64,000 bases of DNA from Hyperoodon ampullatus (taxonomy: Eukaryota; Chordata; Mammalia; Artiodactyla; Ziphiidae), in the NCBI GenBank assembly GCA_949752795.1, contig OX457056.1, positions 98,416,942-98,480,941 of the forward strand, read 5' to 3'. How positions within the stretch are numbered: the first letter of the stretch is position 1; each line of letters starts with the position of its first letter. The notes beneath the pieces are model-generated. The model made no database searches. It saw nothing but the letters and a program-made list of their open reading frames with translations, and was not told the origin of the DNA. The position numbers and the translations under genes were made by a program. Of this stretch, positions 58,850-64,000 are shown in pieces.

Positions 58850-59884
58850 TATAAAATTTAAAGAAGTAATTCTACTCTTTTTTGGAAATAAAATCCCAAT
58901 AATATGTAACAGCAATTAAATGACCCATCAAAAATGCTCAAAAATAAATAAGTAAAAATTTACTTTTTTCCAGAGATTCTCCAGATTCTTACACATGAAT
59001 TAGAGAATTGGTTCATATAGGTTCATATAGATCAAAGAGCATCTCATCCTTTTAAAGATTGGAGTCTTCCGGTACAAAAGATGCCGTTGTGACTTGTGGA
59101 TTCTGGGCTCCTGCTTAGATAGACTGACCATAAATTGCCATTGAAAACCAAGGCATTTTGAGAGTAACTGGAGCACTGTTCATAATTACACCAAGGCAAA
59201 CCAAGAATACCCTTGGTAGATCCTCTGCCACTAACCTACACTCTTCTCTGCAAACAAGTCAGCTATCATCATTCTGTTTCCACTATTTATTATACCAGCT
59301 ACCATTTAGCCTAATGTTCTCTGAATGCCTCTCATTTTCACAAGTGCCTAGCGCTAATATTAAATAAAATCTTACATGAAATTCCTATCATTCATGGCAA
59401 AGTTAATAACTCTCCCTCATCCATTCAACATACAATTATTGCTGTTTTTCCTTAAAGTTTGGAAGTAACTATCATTTTCTGGAAAAAAAGAAAGTCAAGG
59501 ATTCCTTAGGCTTCATAGAACAAAATATATGAAAGTCAATATGCTACCGTGCTCCATATTTACAATGGTAATATAAATACATCGTGCAATAATTATCATT
59601 GAAAGACTCTTCATTGTTAATAAACAAAAGTTTTAGAGAAACTTTAAATTAATAAAAGGCTATGCAAGTACTAAATATGTTCATAGTGCTTGAATAAATA
59701 TTAAAGTACTATGAAAAATTAAAATAATGCCGTTAAGTCCAAAAGGAATTTTCATCCAAGGAGAAAACATAAATATGTATTACATACTATGATGGCAGTA
59801 GTTGGGATGCATTACCTAGGTGAATGCAATCCTAAGGAATATAAAGAAGTTATTTCTCCTGAGTGATACAAAAAGTCATCTGTA
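58846..59884. other. no recognised gene; 12-bp duplication
   Basis: ggttcatata is doubled at 59010-59031. The 69-codon frame at 59158-59367 shows no motif. The rest is AT-rich and unassigned. Confidence 0.5.
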
Positions 59885-59889
59885 ATAGA

Positions 59890-60345
59890 ACCTTCCTTTT
59901 GCCTAGTCCAGTGTCTATTCTCCTTTTTAGTAATAGCACTCTAATTCTCTTTTGAGGGATCATCACTAATACACTTTCAGTTCATGTGGTTTTAGTAGGA
60001 TTCACTCTCTCTTTCCCCTGTCCCACTTTCTGGCCCTAAGAATAAACCAATACCAAAGCCAATTCAACCAACAGTGTATATTTTCTTGGGCACATTGTTT
60101 TAAGATGAGCACACTACTCAGGTCAAACCAATGAGACCCAAATCTGTCTTTAAAAAGCAAGCACCCTCTCACTAATGACACCATTAGCCTACAATCTCCA
60201 AGATCCATTACATGCACGGAGCTCCTCTGAGAGTAAAAGCAGTTTAAGAAAAAGAAAAAAGAAAAAAGAGTAGAACAAAGACATTAGGACAAAAAAGTTT
60301 GATCTGCTCATGTTGTCTGAGTATCTAGAGGCAGATATTGCTAAA
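59890..60345 (+). repeat. ancient interspersed repeat, family not named (copy B)
   Basis: Shares order with copy A at 22560-22940: 'atagcactctaattctctttt' at the left, a middle 'ggtcaaaccaatgagaccc', and 'gctcatgttgtctgagtatctag' at the right. More decayed, with an A-rich purine run at 60245-60275. Confidence 0.35.
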
Positions 60346-60421
60346 AAAAAATTTCTTGTGTAGTTTTTAGTTTCATGAAATAATAAAATTGTTCCTTTTC
60401 ATTTTTTGATCTCCCATCGTT

Positions 60422-60480
60422 CATTTTTTAGTTTTTTTGGTTTTTTGTTTTTGTTTTTGTTTTTTTTTTTTTTTTTTTTT
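60422..60480. repeat. T-rich run (possible old A-tail on the - strand)
   Basis: About 59 bp nearly all T with scattered G, ending in an uninterrupted T run of about 22. No SINE or processed transcript that it could belong to is recognised next to it. Confidence 0.85.
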
Positions 60481-60589
60481 GCTGAAACCAACTTTTTTGT
60501 TTTACAATCAAAATTCCAGACCAGGTTAAATACTTCATCAGAAAAGACATAGGATGAGCTTTCAATAAACAGAGAAAACTGAATGATAT

Positions 60590-61020
60590 TCCAGCCAGAG
60601 GGAAAAAGTAAACAAAGGAAATGATCCAGGAAAACTTGCTTAAGGTGGGAGTTCACCTAGAATATAACATAGGGAAAAAGGAGGTTATCCTAACGGAAAA
60701 TATACTGCACCGAGAAGTCAGTGGCTAGATTGCACACATTCTTCGATGTCAGTACCAAAAGTTAGAGTTTTATTCTGCAGGCAAAAAATGTGTCATAGGC
60801 TATTTTAGATAGAGTAGGAGAATGACATGATCAGCTCTGAAACTTTGGAATATTGTGCTGACAACATTGTATTGGCTGATTTTAGAAGAGGAAATTCTAA
60901 AGAAAGAGTTGCAGGGTCATGTGGCTGACACAGAGGAATAAAACACTGTTGTGAAGGAGCTTCACCCAGAGGAGATAAAATAGAGCAGTGTGATAAAGTC
61001 TTCTGCTTAATTCTGAAAGT
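60590..61020 (-). mobile_element. L2 LINE fragment, antisense
   Basis: 'ccagccagagggaaaaagt', 'gagttttattctgcaggca', 'ggagaatgacatgatcagctctg' and 'gtattggctgattttaga' match antisense L2 upstream of its 3' end, in order. Confidence 0.55.
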
Positions 61021-61976
61021 TGGCAATTACACGGTCCTGCCATTTCTTTTTACTTAATATGACAACAAAGCATATTAAAGATCATGATTGGATTGATGTC
61101 AGTGAAAACTGACATATAAAAGCATGAAATAGAGTTTACTTAGAGTTTCTTGCTCAGTTACTAATAAACAGAAACAAAAGGCATCAGAGACTTCTCACAT
61201 TAAATGTATATAATTTAATAAAAATCAGTTAGGGCACAGTAAAATATAATATGTGGGTGAGTGTGTGTGCAATTTAAATGTTATAAATTATGGTATTATT
61301 ATAAATTGCTTCAAAGTCCATGTGATGTAGTTTGAAATGTCATTTCAAAAGAAACCTTGCTGTCAGAAATCTCTGATGAATCTTTGCTTTAGGAATATTT
61401 TTTTTAAGTATTATGAAGAGTCCATTGCAATTCATTTTATTTTATTAAAATTATGACACTCAATGTGATGTTAAGCATACTTAGAAAGTTACAATAGTAC
61501 AAAAGTCTAGGTCAGAATTGGAGTTTAAACTAGGCCACTGGTAATGGAATCAAAAAATATGTTTAGGTGGATATGAAGACTCTAGTAGAGGTAGAACACT
61601 CAAAATGTCAAATGACTTATTTACATTTTGGGAATTATCATTATGATGAATTTCTCGTAAATGAAGTTGATACTTATTCAGTGGGGTATAATGACCCTAT
61701 ACATGTATGTGTGTGGCACCTGGAATGACAAAGGCTCAGCTCCTTAAATAATGAAAGACCAGATTAAATTGAGAAGTATCTAAAAGTTTTAGTAACATGC
61801 ATAGAATGTACCAAATTTATACTGTCAACGTTATTGTAACCACTAAAATAAATGAGTAAATACATACATGTAAATAGATATATAGATATTATATCTAATA
61901 AACTTATAAAGGAGATAAACTTGAATTCTAAAACATTTCTCAAATATTACAAATGAAGATAGAATAAATGATGGGG
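61021..61976. other. no recognised feature
   Basis: AT-rich; nothing assignable. Confidence 0.5.
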
Positions 61977-62430
61977 TATTAGGGTTCTCCAGGCAAACAG
62001 AACAAATAGGATCCATCCATCCATCCATCCATATATACAAACATACAGGGGGAGACAGAGAGAGAAAATGAGAGAGAGAGAAAATTTATTGGAAGAAATT
62101 GGCCTATGTGATTATGGAGGCTGACAAGTTCCAAGATCTGCAGAGTGAGTTGGCAAACCAGAGATCCAGGAGAGCCAATGGTGGAGTTGCAGTCTGAAAG
62201 CTGGTAGTTTTGAGACCCAGGAAGCACCCATGTTTCAGTTTGAGTCCAAAGGTAAGAAAAAAATGCAATGTTTCAGTCTGAAGGCACAAAAGCAGTCAGA
62301 CAGGAGGAGCTCCCTCTTATTCAGCTTTTTATTCTATTCAGGGCTTCAACTGATGGGATGAGACCACCACATTAGGGAGAACAATCAGCTTACCTATTTT
62401 AATTTTAATCTCATCTAAAAAATTCCTCAC
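61977..62430. mobile_element. LTR-like interspersed repeat, left part (split)
   Basis: 'tattagggttctccaggcaaacagaac', an expanded ATCC run (62011-62032), 'gattatggaggctgacaagttcc', internal near-repeats ('ccaggagagccaatggtg', 'cccaggaagcacccatgtttcag'), 'gcttcaactgatgggatgag'. A well-known mammalian repeat that I cannot name safely; the TG...CA-type ends suggest an LTR. It continues at 62692 after an L1 tail insertion. Confidence 0.65.
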
Positions 62431-62691
62431 AAAACAAAACTAGTGGTTATTAGTAGGGAGAAGGAAGGAGGGAGGGTCAAGATAGGGGTGTGAGATTAGG
62501 GGATATAAATTACTACATATTAAATAGATAAGAAACAAGGGTCTATTATATAGCACAAAGAAATATAGCCATTATTTTATAACAAATTTAAAGGAGTATA
62601 ATCTATAAAAATATTGAATCACTATGTTGTGCATCTGAAACTAATATTGTAAATCAACTATACTTAAATAAAAATAAATAAATAAATAAAT
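62431..62691 (+). mobile_element. short L1 3' end inserted in the LTR-like repeat
   Basis: 'actagtggttattagtaggga', 'gggtctattatatagcacaaag', 'gaatcactatgttgtgcatctgaaact', 'caactatacttaaataaaaat' and an (AAAT)n tail are L1 3' UTR text of an older type than 28028. The host repeat is duplicated on both sides: aaattcctcac (62420-62430) and aaattccttac (62692-62702), one difference in 11. Confidence 0.85.
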
Positions 62692-62784
62692 AAATTCCTT
62701 ACAGAAACACCCAGAATAAGATTTGACCAATTATCTGAACACCACATGGCCCAGTCAAATTGACATATAAAATCAACAGTCACA
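62692..62784. mobile_element. LTR-like interspersed repeat, right part
   Basis: 'cagaaacacccagaataagatttgacc', 'ccacatggcccagtcaaattgacatataaaat' continue the repeat interrupted at 62430 to its end near 'caacagtcaca'. Confidence 0.75.
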
Positions 62785-62859
62785 GATGGATAAAGGAAAA
62801 CCAAAATTGATGTAACAAATAGAAAACATATAGCAAAATTGTATACTTATTTCCAATCA

Positions 62860-63490
62860 TATAGAAATTATTTTAATATAGATGGACTAAAAGGGAAAAA
62901 GAAGTTAAAAAACAAAATTAAACTATGTACCCTTAAGAGGAGACATATTTACAATAAGATAGATTAAAAGTAAAAGTATTGAAAAAAAAGATTGCCATAG
63001 AAATACTAATCATAAAATGTCTGGACAATTATATTAACAACAGACAAAATAGCCTTCAGAATGTGCGGCTATTACCGGAATTAAAGAAAAGCATTTCACA
63101 ATAATCATCATAGTAAAGTCATCAAGTAAGCAACAACATAAAAGATATTACAGGCCTATATATGTATGAACCTAATATCAAAACTTAAAAAAACATGAAA
63201 TAAAAACTAACAGAACTTAAAGACCAGAGACATACAAATTACAGTAAAGTGTTATTTCACAGAACAAAGAGAAAATAAGTAAAGATATAGAAGACTCAAA
63301 GAAGTCCAACAACCAACTCAATATTTACAGATCACTACAAGCAAAAATTGTAGAATACAATTCTTTACTAGTGTAACAGGAGTGGTCAGTAAGATAAACT
63401 ATAAACTAGACCATGAAACAAGTCTTGATAAATTTAGAAGAATTGAAATCACACAGAGTATGTACTCTCATGTTAATGGAAGTAGTTTCT
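62860..63490 (+). mobile_element. L1M LINE ORF2 endonuclease-region fragment
   Basis: Sense L1M: 'aacagacaaaatagccttcag', 'agatattacaggcctatatatgtatgaacctaatatc', 'aaaactaacagaacttaaag', 'aaagatatagaagactcaaag', 'agaccatgaaacaagtcttgataaatttagaag'. It corresponds to the endonuclease domain. Stops and shifts are frequent. Confidence 0.8.
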
Positions 63491-64000
63491 TCGTACTTAA
63501 TTTTTTTTTGATACTAAGATTTTGCAATATACATTTTTACCCGCTCTAAATCTACCTTCAAATAACATATACTATTTCATGTAGTGTAGATACTTTCTAA
63601 CAGAGTAAAGACAATTCCTCCTCTGGTCCATCATGTCCTCTCTGTCATTGATTTAACTTACTCATATGCAATAATCACCCACTGTGTTGGTACTATTATT
63701 AATTTAAGAAAAACAGTTATCTTTTAGATTCAGAGATTTTAGTGACTTTTTCATGATAGGTAACACAGCTTATGGAGTTGTAAAATCAAGACTCATATCC
63801 CATACAGGGAGTTTAGTTTACTGGTACTTCACATTCCTTCCAAATTTCTAATAGTGTCAAAGGACTTACTGCAATGCAGAGGCTGGAAAGATAAATAAAA
63901 AAGTCCACAGACACCTTTGCAGCAACAGTTATGGATAATTAAGTGTTCACCAACACAGACATTCCAGTAGGACTTAGAGTGCAGAGTGAGGCAGAGGCTA
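63491..64000. other. no gene; weak antisense MIR
   Basis: A decayed antisense MIR may lie at 63690-63830 ('actattattaattt', 'ataggtaacacagcttatggag'). The rest is unassigned up to the window end. Confidence 0.4.

Noticed and set aside
1..64000. CRISPR arrays, prokaryotic operons, phage or defence systems
   Set aside because: No regularly spaced repeats, no long dense coding and no bacterial gene families are present. The repeat content is clearly mammalian.

Overview
The window looks like AT-rich, gene-poor nuclear DNA from a cetacean, most probably a toothed whale or dolphin. Two short GC-rich tRNA-related SINEs (35013-35230 on + and about 39897-40099 on -) are of the CHR type seen in whales. 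Several L1 3' ends (28028-28365, 34023-34727, 50330-52667, 56827-57252) are of the whale/artiodactyl kind. Around them lie older mammalian repeats: MIR, L2, L1M, a CR1/L3-like piece, MER20, MER5A, a Tigger-type element and MaLR-like LTRs. Family names come from memory of consensus sequences, because no library search was possible.

I find no intact host protein-coding gene, no functional RNA gene, no CRISPR array and no operon-like layout. The open reading frames are short. Nearly all are explained by repeats (L1 ORF2, SINE bodies, microsatellites) or by chance. The best coding remnant is a broken L1 reverse transcriptase on the - strand (51060-51788). One 266-bp open block with splice-like borders (49101-49366, -) is kept only as a weak exon candidate.

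Layout. 1-11 kb: L2 fragments, a 43-nt U6 snRNA-like fragment inside L2, a MER20, and AT microsatellites. 11-25 kb: mostly unrecognised sequence with MIRs, a second MER20, two long AT tracts and a (CT)n(AT)n tract. 25-31 kb: L1M fragments in both orientations, a whale-type L1 3' end, an MLT1-like LTR, and another LTR nested in an L1M. 31-41 kb: L2, L1, both SINEs, a Tigger-type element, MER5A, an LTR and MIRs. 41-49 kb: L2 pieces in alternating orientation, a CR1/L3 piece, an antisense L1M, and CA/TG repeats. 49-55 kb: the exon-like block, a perfect 64-bp palindrome, an L1 with a 5' inversion and clear target-site duplications, and an L1M. 55-64 kb: L2, L1, a GA microsatellite, an LTR-like repeat split by an L1 tail, and an L1M endonuclease-region fragment.

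Nothing amounts to a new biological system. The most notable items are the perfect palindrome (49949-50012), the twin-primed L1 (50317-52680), the U6-like insertion (1978-2043) and the nested insertions with readable target-site duplications.
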